A stretch of 64,000 bases of DNA from an uncultured Kordiimonas sp. (GTDB lineage Bacteria > Pseudomonadota > Alphaproteobacteria > Sphingomonadales > Kordiimonadaceae): the NCBI GenBank assembly GCA_947503575.1, contig CANNDZ010000001.1:992001-1056000 (forward strand), written 5' to 3'. Numbering within the stretch: position 1 is the stretch's first letter; each line of letters begins with the position of its first letter. This document shows positions 9,874 to 19,315 of the stretch, one piece after another. Both the position numbers and the translations under genes were made by a program. The notes under the pieces are model-generated. The model searched no databases, was not told where the DNA came from, and saw only the letters and a list, made by a program, of their open reading frames with translations.

Positions 9874-10027
9874 AAATACTCCCCCAGAGCCGCTGAATTC
9901 TTGAAAGCCCGATCCTTGTATCATAGGCTCGCTTGCACTCAATAGCCAAGTATCGGGCCTAGTGGTATGTCGGGTATATTACACCGGCATTCACCCCGAC
10001 TTTTGTAAAAGATAGGTAGTAATATCC

Positions 10028-11512
10028 ATGAACGACGGCTGGCCTGTTTCCAACATTCAGGAATTCAGTGTTTCCGAGCTTTCTTCCGCCCTCAAGCGGT
10101 CGGTAGAGGACCAGTTCGGGTATGTCCGTGTGCGCGCTGAACTGTCGGGTGTTAAACATGCGGCGTCCGGGCATCTGTATTTTGCGCTGAAGGATGACAA
10201 ATCTGTATTGGACGGCGTTTGTTGGCGCGGTCAGGCGCAGAAGTTGGGTTTTCGCCCAGAGGACGGCCTTGAGGTGGTTTGCAGCGGCAAGCTTACAACA
10301 TATGCCGCAAGGTCCAAATATCAGATGGTTGTTGATCAGATGGAGCCCGCTGGCGCCGGCGCTCTTATGGCTCTTCTGGAAGAACGGCGGAAAAAATTGG
10401 CATCAGAAGGTTTGTTTGATCCTGCCCGCAAGAAGCCCATCCCGTATCTGCCAAAAGTTGTTGGCGTTGTCACGTCACCAACAGGCGCGGTGATCAGAGA
10501 TATATTGCACCGGCTTGCTGGCCGATTTCCGCGCGATGTGATCGTTTGGCCTGTTCTGGTTCAGGGGCAGGGTGCGGCGGATCAGGTGGCTTCTGCCATA
10601 AGGGGTTTCGATGCTTTGACAGAAGGCGGCGCTGTCCCGCGGCCTGATGTGTTGATTGTCGCGCGGGGGGGCGGGTCGATTGAAGATTTGTGGTCTTTCA
10701 ACGAAGAAGTAGTCGTGCGCGCGGTTGCCGACTGCAGCATACCTGTGATTTCCGCTGTTGGGCACGAAACAGATACAACACTGGTGGATCATGCCGCAGA
10801 TTTGCGAGCGCCAACCCCCACGGGTGCCGCTGAAATGGCAGTGCCAGTTAGGGAAGAGCTGATCGTGACCGTCAGCGATTTTGGCCGACGACTGGCGTTA
10901 CAGCGGCAGCAGATCATTCAGACGCGATCAGAAAAATTGCATGCGCTCGGGCGGGCAATGCCCAAACCCGCGGATTTGTTGGGATTGGCTCAGCAACGGT
11001 TTGATGATCTGTGCGATCGTTTGCCGCGTGCCCTGTCCTTTATCGCACGGAGCAAAGAAAGCCAGTTGAACCGGGTCAGTGGTGCGCTGACAGTAGGCAG
11101 GTTGGAACAGGCATTGTTGTTCCATCAGCGCGGAATACAGGGAATGATAAACAGGCTGTCGCCAGCGTTTGCCCGGTTGTTACAGGCCCATACAGACCGT
11201 TTGGCTGCTGCGTCGCGAATGCTCGAGGGCTTATCGTACGAACGGGTTTTGGATCGTGGCTTTGCGCTTGTGGAGGACGCAAACGGTACTGCGGTATCGC
11301 GCGCAGTGTCATTGGGCGGTGGTGATGACATCACCCTTAGGTTTGCCGATGGGTTATTGGGGGCGACCGTGAAGGGTCAATCAACTGACAAAGCAAAAAA
11401 GACAGTTAAAAGACCTGCTGATAAAAGAACCGCTGATAAAAAACTCATTGGGAAAAAAAAGCTGTCTAAGGCGAAGACTATAGCCAAAACAAATCAGGGT
11501 GAACTGTTCTAG
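10028..11512 (+). CDS. xseA: Exodeoxyribonuclease VII large subunit
   Basis: Large, catalytic subunit of ExoVII, which degrades single-stranded DNA to oligonucleotides in the cytoplasm together with XseB. The 494 residues contain an N-terminal OB fold (VRVRAELSGVKHAASGHLYFALKDD). The core has SPTGAVIRDILHRL, ARGGGSIEDLWSFNEE and AVGHETDTTLVDHAADLRAPTPTGAAE, all family signatures. A coiled-coil segment at about 275-400 follows, and a lysine-rich tail from about residue 450 is longer and more basic than in E. coli. xseB is not in this window. The start ATG at 10028 has only a modest ribosome site. Confidence 0.96.
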   Translation: MNDGWPVSNIQEFSVSELSSALKRSVEDQFGYVRVRAELSGVKHAASGHLYFALKDDKSVLDGVCWRGQAQKLGFRPEDGLEVVCSGKLTTYAARSKYQMVVDQMEPAGAGALMALLEERRKKLASEGLFDPARKKPIPYLPKVVGVVTSPTGAVIRDILHRLAGRFPRDVIVWPVLVQGQGAADQVASAIRGFDALTEGGAVPRPDVLIVARGGGSIEDLWSFNEEVVVRAVADCSIPVISAVGHETDTTLVDHAADLRAPTPTGAAEMAVPVREELIVTVSDFGRRLALQRQQIIQTRSEKLHALGRAMPKPADLLGLAQQRFDDLCDRLPRALSFIARSKESQLNRVSGALTVGRLEQALLFHQRGIQGMINRLSPAFARLLQAHTDRLAAASRMLEGLSYERVLDRGFALVEDANGTAVSRAVSLGGGDDITLRFADGLLGATVKGQSTDKAKKTVKRPADKRTADKKLIGKKKLSKAKTIAKTNQGELF

Positions 11513-11582
11513 GTTTTGGCTATTTTTTGGGTTTCAGTCCATGGGCCGTTTTTTTGCCGCAGTTGTAGGGGAGAGAGTGCAT

Positions 11583-12389
11583 ATGAACCGATTAATACTA
11601 TGTATCGCTGGCCTGTTGTTTTGCAGTAGTTCCATTTTGGCAGCACCTGTGCTGAATGGCAGTGCTTCGCAGGGAGGTATGCTATGGGGTGAAGTTGCGC
11701 CGGGCTCTCAGGTTTGGCTAGACGAGGAACCCGTCAACGTTCACCCGAGCGGTATTTTTGTGATTGGATTTGGCAGGGATGCCCCATCCCAAGCCACACT
11801 TCGGTTTCAGTATCCTGATGGCAAAACGGAAAACGTTACCCTTGATGTGATGACCAGAGAGTTTGACATTGAGCGTGTTAATGGTTTGCCGCCCAAAACA
11901 GTTACACCGCCGCCGGAGTGGCGTGAAAGGCGAAAAATGGAAAACGGCCGGGTGCGGTCTGCCCGCAGTGTAATGATGCCGGAAACCCTTTGGCTTGAGG
12001 GTTTCCTGAAACCTGCAGAGGGACGGTTTTCTGGCTTTTACGGCAGTCAGCGGATTTTGAACGGCGAGCCGCGCAGCCCGCACTATGGTCTGGATATCGC
12101 TGCCGAGACAGGTACGCCGATATACGCCCCTGCTGGGGGTGTTGTAAGACTTGCGGCGCCGGACTTTTTACTGGAAGGCGGGATCGTGATTATTGACCAT
12201 GGCTGGGGCATTACATCTACGTTATTCCACATGGACTCAGTGACCGTAGATGAAGGTGCCCGTGTTAATCGCGGTGACCCAATCGGTACTATCGGTGCAA
12301 CTGGGCGGGCAAACGGCCCGCATGTTGATTGGCGTGTAAACTGGAAGACCGTGCGGCTTGACCCGCTATTGTTGTTGGAAAAGGAATAG
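11583..12389 (+). CDS. Secreted M23 (LytM) peptidase, probable peptidoglycan endopeptidase
   Basis: A 268-residue exported protein with signal peptide MNRLILCIAGLLFCSSSILA. An N-terminal beta-rich segment (about 25-100) precedes the M23 domain (about 150-265). Zinc motif HxxxD is present in SPHYGLDIAAETGTPIYAPA. The second motif reads GPHVDWRV, where Asp replaces the second His of the usual HxH; the same substitution is known in a subgroup of M23 proteins. The frame is open upstream to 11499, but the ATG at 11583 follows GGGGAGAG and begins the signal peptide. It lies downstream of xseA and directly upstream of the TorF-type porin gene, 3 bases away. It may cleave cell-wall crosslinks or act as a divisome activator. 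Confidence 0.88.
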   Translation: MNRLILCIAGLLFCSSSILAAPVLNGSASQGGMLWGEVAPGSQVWLDEEPVNVHPSGIFVIGFGRDAPSQATLRFQYPDGKTENVTLDVMTREFDIERVNGLPPKTVTPPPEWRERRKMENGRVRSARSVMMPETLWLEGFLKPAEGRFSGFYGSQRILNGEPRSPHYGLDIAAETGTPIYAPAGGVVRLAAPDFLLEGGIVIIDHGWGITSTLFHMDSVTVDEGARVNRGDPIGTIGATGRANGPHVDWRVNWKTVRLDPLLLLEKE

Positions 12390-12392
12390 TCT

Positions 12393-13079
12393 GTGCATAT
12401 GAGGCGAATATTGGTTGCGGGTTTGGGGTTTGGACTTTTGTCCCAGCCGGTATGGTCGCAAAGCACTGACGGATTTGCAATCGAAGGCTATGTTGGCGGT
12501 GTAACTGATTACCGCGACCGTGGCCTTTCCTTGTCTGATCGCGGGCTGGCGATAACTGGGTCTGTCGGGGCCTTCCATGAAAATGGATTTTATTTTGGCT
12601 TGGACGCTGGTACCGTTGACATCGCGGGTGGTGGTGATGCCAGACTTGAGTTTTTTACCGGCTACTCGCTGGATGCTGGCGACTATGTTTATGACATCTC
12701 CTTTGAATTGGACACGTTCCATGGTGGTGGCAGTCAGTATTACCCTGAGGTCAAGGCGTCTGTTTCCAGAGATTTTGGGTTGGCTTTCACGCGGGCCGGT
12801 GTTGCCTTCGCGCCGGAAGGGCGTTGGTTTACCCCCGGGAATGACAGCCTGTATACGTTTGCTGATGTCGAGGTCCCCATTCCCAATATACCCGCTTTAA
12901 CTCTTATTACGCATGTGGGGCGGGACTTTAGGGGTGATATTGAAAACCTTTGGGATTGGTCGGTTGGCGTGTCGGCCTTTGTGAGTGATGCCGAGCTAAC
13001 GCTTGCTTACGACACATCAAGTTTTGATGGCAGGGCGGGCTCAGGTCGCGTGATTTTTGGGGCCAGATGGTATTTCTGA
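12393..13079 (+). CDS. TorF-family putative porin
   Basis: Predicted outer-membrane beta-barrel of 228 residues with a signal peptide ending near VWSQ. The first strand [21 protein letters not shown] is close to the family signature, where a (S/T)DYRFRG-like segment is typical. The protein ends in an aromatic residue (GARWYF), as outer-membrane proteins do. Members are annotated as putative porins; the solute is unknown. GTG at 12393 lies 7 bases after AAGGA; an ATG two codons later is an alternative. The last 39 bases overlap the convergent histidine kinase gene. Confidence 0.82.
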   Translation: MHMRRILVAGLGFGLLSQPVWSQSTDGFAIEGYVGGVTDYRDRGLSLSDRGLAITGSVGAFHENGFYFGLDAGTVDIAGGGDARLEFFTGYSLDAGDYVYDISFELDTFHGGGSQYYPEVKASVSRDFGLAFTRAGVAFAPEGRWFTPGNDSLYTFADVEVPIPNIPALTLITHVGRDFRGDIENLWDWSVGVSAFVSDAELTLAYDTSSFDGRAGSGRVIFGARWYF

Positions 13080-15239
13080 TGCTCCCCCGAGTTGCTGAGC
13101 ATTTTTAGTCTCTTGGGCTGGAGGTTTGGTTGCAGCCTGCATGCGCCGCGACGCTGGAAAACACATTTTCACAGTCGTACCGACGTGCTTTTCGGACGTG
13201 ACCATCAAAGCACCGCCGTGCAGTTCCATGAGGGTGTTGGCAAGTGGTAGGCCAAGGCCTGTGCCCTCGTGACTGCGGGTTGTTGTTGTGCCCGCCTGAC
13301 CAAACGGTGTCAGCGCCAGCGAGAGTTCCCGGTCACTCATGCCAATGCCGTTGTCCTTCACGCTGATGACAAGGCCGCCCCCCGGCGCATTTTGCGTGGC
13401 AATGAAAATATTTCCGCCAGGTTGCGTGAATTTAACCGAGTTGCTGAGCAGATTGAGTAGTATTTGCTTGGTCAACCGGTGGTCGGCCAACAGATATCGG
13501 GCATCTTCCGGCACGGTTGTTTCGACTTTGATATTGTTGGCTTTTGCCCGATTTTGCACCAATGAACATGTGTCGGAAATCAGCAAGGCAAGATCAAGAA
13601 ATTCGTCATCCAACTGTAGCTGGCCTGACTCTACTTTTGACAGGTCAAGGATGTCATTGATGATATCCAAAAGGTGCCGACCGCTTTGGTTTATATGGTT
13701 GGCATAGTCATCATATTGTTGTGCACCCAGTTCGCCAAAAATCTTTTGGGTCATGATTTCAGAAAAACCCAAAATCGCATTCAGCGGGGTTCTGAGTTCG
13801 TGGCTCATGTTGGCCAGAAATTCCGATTTTGCCTGATTGGCTTGCTCTGCCTGGATACGTGATTGTATCAGCGCAGCATTGTGTCGTCGCTGCATCACCA
13901 GTGCGCCGCCCAACATCAATATGAACACCACAGAAAAGACAATGATGAGGTTTGAATTTGTTGACTGAGCCTTAGAGATTTCAAGCTCTGCTTTTTGACG
14001 GTCCAGCATTGAATCCAAGCTGGCGTAAAAGTCCGAGATAGTGATTGAAAACTCGCTAAACTGATCGTCAATCTGCATGCGGCGGACCCGATTCAGTAAC
14101 TCGAAGGCTTCATCATACTTGCCTTCTGCATGCAAAATGTAGGCTTCGGTTAGTTGCGCTATTTTGCTGGGGTCTTCGTAGTAATCAGTGGATTTGAACA
14201 ATTCTTGTGACTGATCCAGGTAGCTTCGAGCCAGGTCTGGTTCCCCGAGTTTAGCGTGGTTCAGTGCTGCCAGGTCCAGCAGGTGTGCCATCGTCACTGG
14301 GTCGTCAAATCTTTTGCTTCGCAGTATTGTTTCTATGTGGATCAACGCACCGCGAAAGTCTTGTTTCTGGTACTTCAGCCATGCAAGTCCCTCGTCCGCA
14401 TATAGGGTGCCGGTTAAGTTGCCGTTCTGAACACTTATGGTTTTGATAGCGTTGAAATAGCGTTCTGCCAGGTCAAATTGCCTCGTTTCCTGCAAGCTCT
14501 CGGCCATATTGTACAGGATAGACTCGCGGTCCAATGCGATGCCTTCGCGCTGCGACAGCTCCAGGGCTTTCCGGTAGAAGTCGCTGACATGGGCCACGTC
14601 GCCAACACCCGTATAGGTATAGGCAAGGGTCAAATAGGCCAGCATGCGCATCCAGTTACCGCGAGGAGTATCCGGCAGTGTCAGCACGCTGCTTGATAGT
14701 TTGCTGAGGCCACTAAGGTAATTGCCGCCATCGATGTTGATGATTGAGTCAATAGTATCAACAAAAAATAGGCTATTTTCATCGCCGACGGTTTCGGCAA
14801 ACGCCCTGATAGATTTTACCTTGGTCTCTGCCGCCGCCAAGTCGCCGTTTGTCTGATCAATAACTGCGTAAGCCAGATCGCTGTATATTTTTAGCTCATA
14901 GTCTTCGGTCTCAGCCGCTAGTATTCTGCCCATGCCAGCGTATCTGGACAGTCGTTGTGTGTCGCCAGAATCAATTGATAGATAGATCATTTCTTTCAGC
15001 ACTTCGCACTGGGCGTCCGCTGACTGTGATCTTTGGAAAAGTTCCTCAAGGCTGTTCATCCTGACATAGCTGTCAGATGCTGTAGCGTTTAGAGTTTGGG
15101 ACAAAAGGTCCTCAGCGGCGGCCATATCTTCGTCTGGGGTTTGCGCAGCCGACGGCGCGCCCGCAGTGATCACCGCCACCAACAGCGCAAGACTACACAG
15201 GCCAAAGCTTTTGGCTATGATTTTAAAATACACCGGCAC
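13041..15239 (-). CDS. Membrane histidine kinase with periplasmic TPR-like sensor
   Basis: The 732 residues comprise a signal peptide or first TM (about 10-32), a long helical-repeat region at about 40-400 with TPR-like spacing (for example [28 protein letters not shown]), and one TM at about 430-449. HisKA follows with His480 in [18 protein letters not shown], then HATPase with [20 protein letters not shown] and GTGLGLPL. It should sense a periplasmic signal through the repeats. No response regulator is encoded nearby and no receiver domain is fused. The kinase core is closely similar to that of the kinase at 7010. The start is GTG at 15239 with a poor ribosome site, so the N-terminus is uncertain. 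The tail after the HATPase domain is low-complexity and overlaps the TorF-type porin gene end. Confidence 0.9.
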   Translation of the reverse strand: MPVYFKIIAKSFGLCSLALLVAVITAGAPSAAQTPDEDMAAAEDLLSQTLNATASDSYVRMNSLEELFQRSQSADAQCEVLKEMIYLSIDSGDTQRLSRYAGMGRILAAETEDYELKIYSDLAYAVIDQTNGDLAAAETKVKSIRAFAETVGDENSLFFVDTIDSIINIDGGNYLSGLSKLSSSVLTLPDTPRGNWMRMLAYLTLAYTYTGVGDVAHVSDFYRKALELSQREGIALDRESILYNMAESLQETRQFDLAERYFNAIKTISVQNGNLTGTLYADEGLAWLKYQKQDFRGALIHIETILRSKRFDDPVTMAHLLDLAALNHAKLGEPDLARSYLDQSQELFKSTDYYEDPSKIAQLTEAYILHAEGKYDEAFELLNRVRRMQIDDQFSEFSITISDFYASLDSMLDRQKAELEISKAQSTNSNLIIVFSVVFILMLGGALVMQRRHNAALIQSRIQAEQANQAKSEFLANMSHELRTPLNAILGFSEIMTQKIFGELGAQQYDDYANHINQSGRHLLDIINDILDLSKVESGQLQLDDEFLDLALLISDTCSLVQNRAKANNIKVETTVPEDARYLLADHRLTKQILLNLLSNSVKFTQPGGNIFIATQNAPGGGLVISVKDNGIGMSDRELSLALTPFGQAGTTTTRSHEGTGLGLPLANTLMELHGGALMVTSEKHVGTTVKMCFPASRRMQAATKPPAQETKNAQQLGGASEIPSGPKNHAT

Positions 15240-15304
15240 TTTTGCTTTACTCGCCCATTAGCTTCCAACAAGAGCAATATAGGTCAACACAATCAGAAAG
15301 GGGA

Positions 15305-16177
15305 CTAGCGGATTTCTGATTTTTGGCGTTTTCGCCAATTTTCTAGCGCAGGTTTAACCCGCGCCATTAATGCGGGAATTATCGGCTTTGTTCCCGCAAC
15401 GATATGTTTGTGCAGGGGCTTTTCCCGGTTGAACAACAGCGCGACTCCATCGCCAGTGGTAAGCTCGCCGCCCGCTTCCGAGAGGATTAGATCTGCCGCG
15501 GCGACGTCCCAATCATTTTTTGGGCGCAATGTTACGCAGCAATCAAATTGCGCGTCTGCGATCTGACATATCCTCAGTGCGATGGAATTCGCTTGTTCCG
15601 CGTACATGGTTTGGGGCCATTCGACAGGCCAGTATTTGCTGGGGCGAAACGCAGATGGGTCCCCCATCATTTTTGCTTTTGCAAGATCGCTACAATCTGA
15701 AACGGTTATTGGCTGGCCGTTTTTGGTGGCTCCCTGTCCGGCACTGGCAAAATAAAACGCATCTTTTACGGGCGCATAGAAAACAGCCAAAATAGGTTTT
15801 TGGTCCTGTACGAGCGCAACTGAAACGCCCCAGTCATCCCCGCCCGCCAAAAAAGCGCGTGTGCCATCAATGGGGTCAACGATCCACAACCGTCCGCACC
15901 GAAGGCGTTCAGGTTGGTCTTCGGTTTCCTCTGAAAGCCAGCCATATCCGGTACGATTTTGTGATAAGGTAGTTCTTAGGAACTCGTCAACGGCGATGTC
16001 TGCTTCTGAAACAGGATTATCAGGGGACTTTTCCCAGACGTGAATGTCCCGCGTGAAATATGACAGGGCAATTCTGCCCGCCTCGCGGGTTACCTGTTGA
16101 ATCAACCTGGCATCATCTGCCCGACTCCAGGGACAGGTATCTTCATTGAAAAGGGCACTATTTTCAGCGATTGCCAT
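15305..16177 (-). CDS. Inositol monophosphatase family phosphatase (SuhB/CysQ/HisN-like)
   Basis: Mg2+/Li+-sensitive phosphatase superfamily, 290 residues. The metal-binding motifs are EETED at about 80-84, WIVDPIDGTRAF, and the C-terminal WDVAAADLILSEAGG. Substrates in the family include inositol-1-phosphate, 3'-phosphoadenosine-5'-phosphate and histidinol phosphate; the sequence alone does not decide between them. It lies 23 bases downstream of the PmbA gene with its true start, in the same direction, and is likely co-transcribed. Confidence 0.88.
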   Translation of the reverse strand: MAIAENSALFNEDTCPWSRADDARLIQQVTREAGRIALSYFTRDIHVWEKSPDNPVSEADIAVDEFLRTTLSQNRTGYGWLSEETEDQPERLRCGRLWIVDPIDGTRAFLAGGDDWGVSVALVQDQKPILAVFYAPVKDAFYFASAGQGATKNGQPITVSDCSDLAKAKMMGDPSAFRPSKYWPVEWPQTMYAEQANSIALRICQIADAQFDCCVTLRPKNDWDVAAADLILSEAGGELTTGDGVALLFNREKPLHKHIVAGTKPIIPALMARVKPALENWRKRQKSEIR

Positions 16178-16200
16178 CAGTTGGACCCAGTTGCGTGCTG

Positions 16201-17541
16201 CTAGGCACCCGCGATCATCATACCGTCTATCCGAACGGTGGGAGCATTGGTGCCATATTTAAATTCAAGGTCTGAGGCTGGCACAAGGTGTCTGAACATC
16301 TCCTTAAGATTGCCTGCAATCGTGACTTCGCTTACTGCTTCCGCAAGTTCGCCGTTTCGTATTCTGAAACCTGCTGCACCGCGGCTATAGTCGCCCGTAA
16401 CCGCGTTCACGCCCATACCAATCAATTCGGTAATGTAAAACCCGTCTTTGATGTCGGCCATCAGGTCAGCGGGCGAAAGCTCGCCTGCCGCCATATACAA
16501 ATTGCTGGAAGAAATGCCCGGTGCAGACGATGTACCGCGCGATGCGTGCCCGGTGACACCCATACCCAGCTGCCGCGCGGTTGCGCTGTTCAGCATCCAG
16601 CTTGTCAGTACACCGTCTTTTACCAAGCTTGATTGGCTAACGCGGACCCCTTCGCCGTCAAACAGTTTTGAGGACAAGCCCCGTACACGCAGCGGATCAT
16701 CAATTATATCGACGTTGTCAGCAAATATTTGGTTGCCCAGCATATCCTTCAAGAAGCTTGTGCCCCGAGCAACACTGCTCCCTGATATCGCCCCCGAAAA
16801 ATGCCCAAGCAGGCTTTTGGATTCGCGCGGGTCGAACACAACGGTCATTTTGCCACTATCTATTTTTGCCGGGTTCAGGCGCCTTACAGCCCGCTCGCCC
16901 GCCGCCCGACCAACGTCCTGACAGTTCAAAAGCTCGTCAAAATGGCGCGCGCTCGTGAACTCATAATCCCGCTCCATGCCTGTGCCTTCGCCAGCCACAG
17001 CAGATACAGATGCAGAAAAACTGCTACCTTGGTAATGGCCGCTGAAACCATGACTTGTGACCAGATTAATCGCCCAACTGGATGCGCCTGCGCCTGCGCC
17101 ATCGGAATTCGTTACACCCTTAACGGACCGCGCTGCGTCTTCTGCATCGCGCGCCATGTCACCCAGCGTGGCGGCGGAAACCTCTGTCGGGTCATACAGG
17201 TCAAGTTCGGCAAACGGACCACTATGCAACCGATCTTCTGGCGCAAGGCCACAATATTCATCTTCGGGTACAGCCCTGGCCATTGAAACGGTGCGACTAA
17301 CCAGGTTTTTCAGGCTGTCGCTGCGCCGGTCAGAGGTGGACACCATGGCCTGTTTTTTACCAATCAGTACGCGCAGGCCGATATCTTCTCCTTCGGACCC
17401 TTCAACATCTTCCATCTGCCCGTCGCGCCAGCTTATACCGCGGCTGCGCGCATCTACGGCTACGGCGTCGGCGGCATCTGCGCCCGCTTTCAGGGCAGAT
17501 TTTACAAGATCATCAAGTAGGGAAAGCGTGTCGTTTGTCAT
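16201..17541 (-). CDS. pmbA: TldD/PmbA family protein, TldE (PmbA) subunit
   Basis: Non-catalytic partner of the TldD/TldE metalloprotease, which processes modified peptides and degrades unfolded peptides. The HExxxH metal motif of TldD is absent, and family landmarks such as ISWRDGQMEDVEGSEGEDIGLRVLIG, GISSSNLYM, TELIGMGVNAVTGDYSRGAAGF and NLKEMFRHL identify the TldE side. The frame opens at 17580, but the ATG at 17541 (MTNDTLSLLDDLV) fits the family N-terminus better. tldD is not in the window. It precedes the IMPase-family gene. Confidence 0.9.
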   Translation of the reverse strand: MTNDTLSLLDDLVKSALKAGADAADAVAVDARSRGISWRDGQMEDVEGSEGEDIGLRVLIGKKQAMVSTSDRRSDSLKNLVSRTVSMARAVPEDEYCGLAPEDRLHSGPFAELDLYDPTEVSAATLGDMARDAEDAARSVKGVTNSDGAGAGASSWAINLVTSHGFSGHYQGSSFSASVSAVAGEGTGMERDYEFTSARHFDELLNCQDVGRAAGERAVRRLNPAKIDSGKMTVVFDPRESKSLLGHFSGAISGSSVARGTSFLKDMLGNQIFADNVDIIDDPLRVRGLSSKLFDGEGVRVSQSSLVKDGVLTSWMLNSATARQLGMGVTGHASRGTSSAPGISSSNLYMAAGELSPADLMADIKDGFYITELIGMGVNAVTGDYSRGAAGFRIRNGELAEAVSEVTIAGNLKEMFRHLVPASDLEFKYGTNAPTVRIDGMMIAGA

Positions 17542-17678
17542 GGTCAGGTCGCCTGAAACAAAGGTGAAACTCAGCGCCACTTAGCCACAGAAGCTGCGCC
17601 TGATCAATGGCCGATCTGGGCCATTCTTAATATTGGAAAGCTGCGGGCAGGAAAGGTACATCTGCTACTGTAGGAAAG

Positions 17679-17699
17679 GGGAGGCGCAGTACGCCTCCC
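17679..17699 (-). terminator. Hairpin downstream of the minus-strand transporter gene
   Basis: An 8-bp perfect GC-rich stem (GGGAGGCG / CGCCTCCC) with a 5-base loop sits 12 bases after the stop of the gene at 17711-18781. On the minus strand it is followed by CTTTCC, a weak T tract, so it is a probable but not textbook terminator. Confidence 0.55.
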
Positions 17700-17710
17700 A
17701 ACACAGCGAG

Positions 17711-18781
17711 TTAAAATGCCAGTTGCCAGCCGACAGTCAGCGTATAGTCGGTTTCCATTTGCGGCCCGTTGAGGTCCTGAACTAACGGCACACCAAATTC
17801 TACACCCAGCCGGTGGCCTCTCAGCGCGCCTTCCGTAACCAGAAAGTTGGCACCAACCAGCGCGTCCAGGCGCTCACCACCATGAAAAGCAGTCTGCGCT
17901 GTTTGCACGGGGGCAACAATTTGTGGGTCTTGCCCGGATATGCTGCCTTGTGTGCTGCCCTGCAGGCGCGCAGAAACGGAAAAAACATCGGAAAACCCGT
18001 AAGACAACCAGCTTGTCGCTTCCCAGCGGTTCCCAAGGCTATAATCTGCGCTATTATCGCCCAGCCGGATCAGCGCATTTGCCTGCGCTCCCCAGTTCCA
18101 ACTGCCCTCATGTCCGACATACGTCACACCAGGTGCCAAATCCCATGTGCCTGAGCCAATTTGCATGGGGTAAGGCAGGCGAACGGTTGGTGTGCCGCCC
18201 ATAGGTGTCAGGATTTGATCGGTTTCGGAAATCGTGCCGGTCGGGATGGAAATGCCTGCGTTCAGATGTATTTTGTGGGCGGTGTTATCAAACAATCGTA
18301 CTAACGCTGATACACGCGTGTCACCAAAGTCAGACGTGCGGGTTGTAAACTCCCCCAAACGCGTCGTGCCCATGCCACCCTGAAAAGTGATGTGGTCCAT
18401 TTCGCTTTCCATATACATGGTCATGGCCATAAGCGTTAAAGTGTCGCTGGGGGCATACATGGCGCCCAGCATATACATATCCATTGTCATTGTGGTTGGC
18501 ACCACGCGCAGGGTCGGCGGCTGCATAGGTTGGCCGAAAAACTGATTGGGTACTGTCGTGACAATTTGTTCCGGGGTGACGGAATTTGTGCCAATACGGT
18601 TACCACCCATGTCCATGCGCTGATAGCGCGCAGACATCATAAATTCGCCCTTTTTATGCAAATGGTCCCCCATAACGCCAATGGGGGCATGGTCGTAAGC
18701 TCGGGGTTCTGCGTGCATATCGTGCGCAGTTGCTGGCAGCGCGCACGCAAGCGTAGCGGCCGCAAGAGAAATACGTTTCAT
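17711..18781 (-). CDS. Met/His-rich outer-membrane transporter-like protein (phenol MetA-pathway/transporter family)
   Basis: A 356-residue exported protein with signal peptide MKRISLAAATLACALPATA. The mature N-terminus is rich in His and Met (HDMHAEP, DHAPIGVMGDHLHKKGEFMMS, MTMDMYMLGAMY, MTMYMESEMDHITFQGGM). The remainder alternates like a beta-barrel and ends in F (VGWQLAF), as outer-membrane proteins do. Similar proteins are annotated as transporter or meta-pathway phenol degradation-like. The Met/His richness and the DUF2946-like gene 43 bases upstream suggest a role with copper or another soft metal. That role is inference; the barrel prediction is firmer. Confidence 0.7.
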   Translation of the reverse strand: MKRISLAAATLACALPATAHDMHAEPRAYDHAPIGVMGDHLHKKGEFMMSARYQRMDMGGNRIGTNSVTPEQIVTTVPNQFFGQPMQPPTLRVVPTTMTMDMYMLGAMYAPSDTLTLMAMTMYMESEMDHITFQGGMGTTRLGEFTTRTSDFGDTRVSALVRLFDNTAHKIHLNAGISIPTGTISETDQILTPMGGTPTVRLPYPMQIGSGTWDLAPGVTYVGHEGSWNWGAQANALIRLGDNSADYSLGNRWEATSWLSYGFSDVFSVSARLQGSTQGSISGQDPQIVAPVQTAQTAFHGGERLDALVGANFLVTEGALRGHRLGVEFGVPLVQDLNGPQMETDYTLTVGWQLAF

Positions 18782-18824
18782 CTTTAACTATCCTGTATGT
18801 GTAAGCTTTTTGTGTTGAAAAGGC

Positions 18825-19193
18825 TTAAACAACAGGGGGTGCGCGCGCATCCGACCGCTCAATCAGGGTTTTGATCAGATCTGCAGTGATCGGAGAATAA
18901 AAGGCGTGGCCCAAAACTACTATGGACGGGCTTTTCACGTCCCCCATATTTGCCGGGGCGTCCAGTGATGCGTAGGGGCATCGTTCCTCCGGCATGTCGT
19001 CCATCATGCCATCGTCATGATCAAACGTAACCATTTGCCACGGAAGGTCGCCTGCTGCCGAACAGATGGTCACCAGGTTGCCGCCCATCATGTAGGACCG
19101 CACGTCCAGCATCATGCCAACCGGCACAAATGCTTTGGACGAAAAAGCGACAAGCAACAGGGCAATAAACCAAGGCTGCGTGTGGGGTTTCAT
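18825..19193 (-). CDS. DUF2946-like small exported protein
   Basis: A 122-residue protein with an N-terminal hydrophobic helix (about 9-26). The conserved pattern is VTICSAAGD and, after an acidic Met-rich stretch (DHDDGMMDDMPEE), RCPYAS. This resembles the DUF2946 arrangement of a Cys-containing strand and a C-terminal CP motif. Such proteins often occur with copper-uptake genes. It is the first gene of a two-gene unit with the Met/His-rich transporter (43-base gap). The ribosome site is weak. Confidence 0.65.
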   Translation of the reverse strand: MKPHTQPWFIALLLVAFSSKAFVPVGMMLDVRSYMMGGNLVTICSAAGDLPWQMVTFDHDDGMMDDMPEERCPYASLDAPANMGDVKSPSIVVLGHAFYSPITADLIKTLIERSDARAPPVV

Positions 19194-19315
19194 ATGGGCA
19201 CAAACGACATAAGAAGGGGGTGCACATGCATCCCCAAAAATCGCCTAGACACTAACGGGTGTTGTGCCTGGGTAAAAGGACTTTCGTGCAGGTCAAATGG
19301 TCGCGGTTGTTCCCA

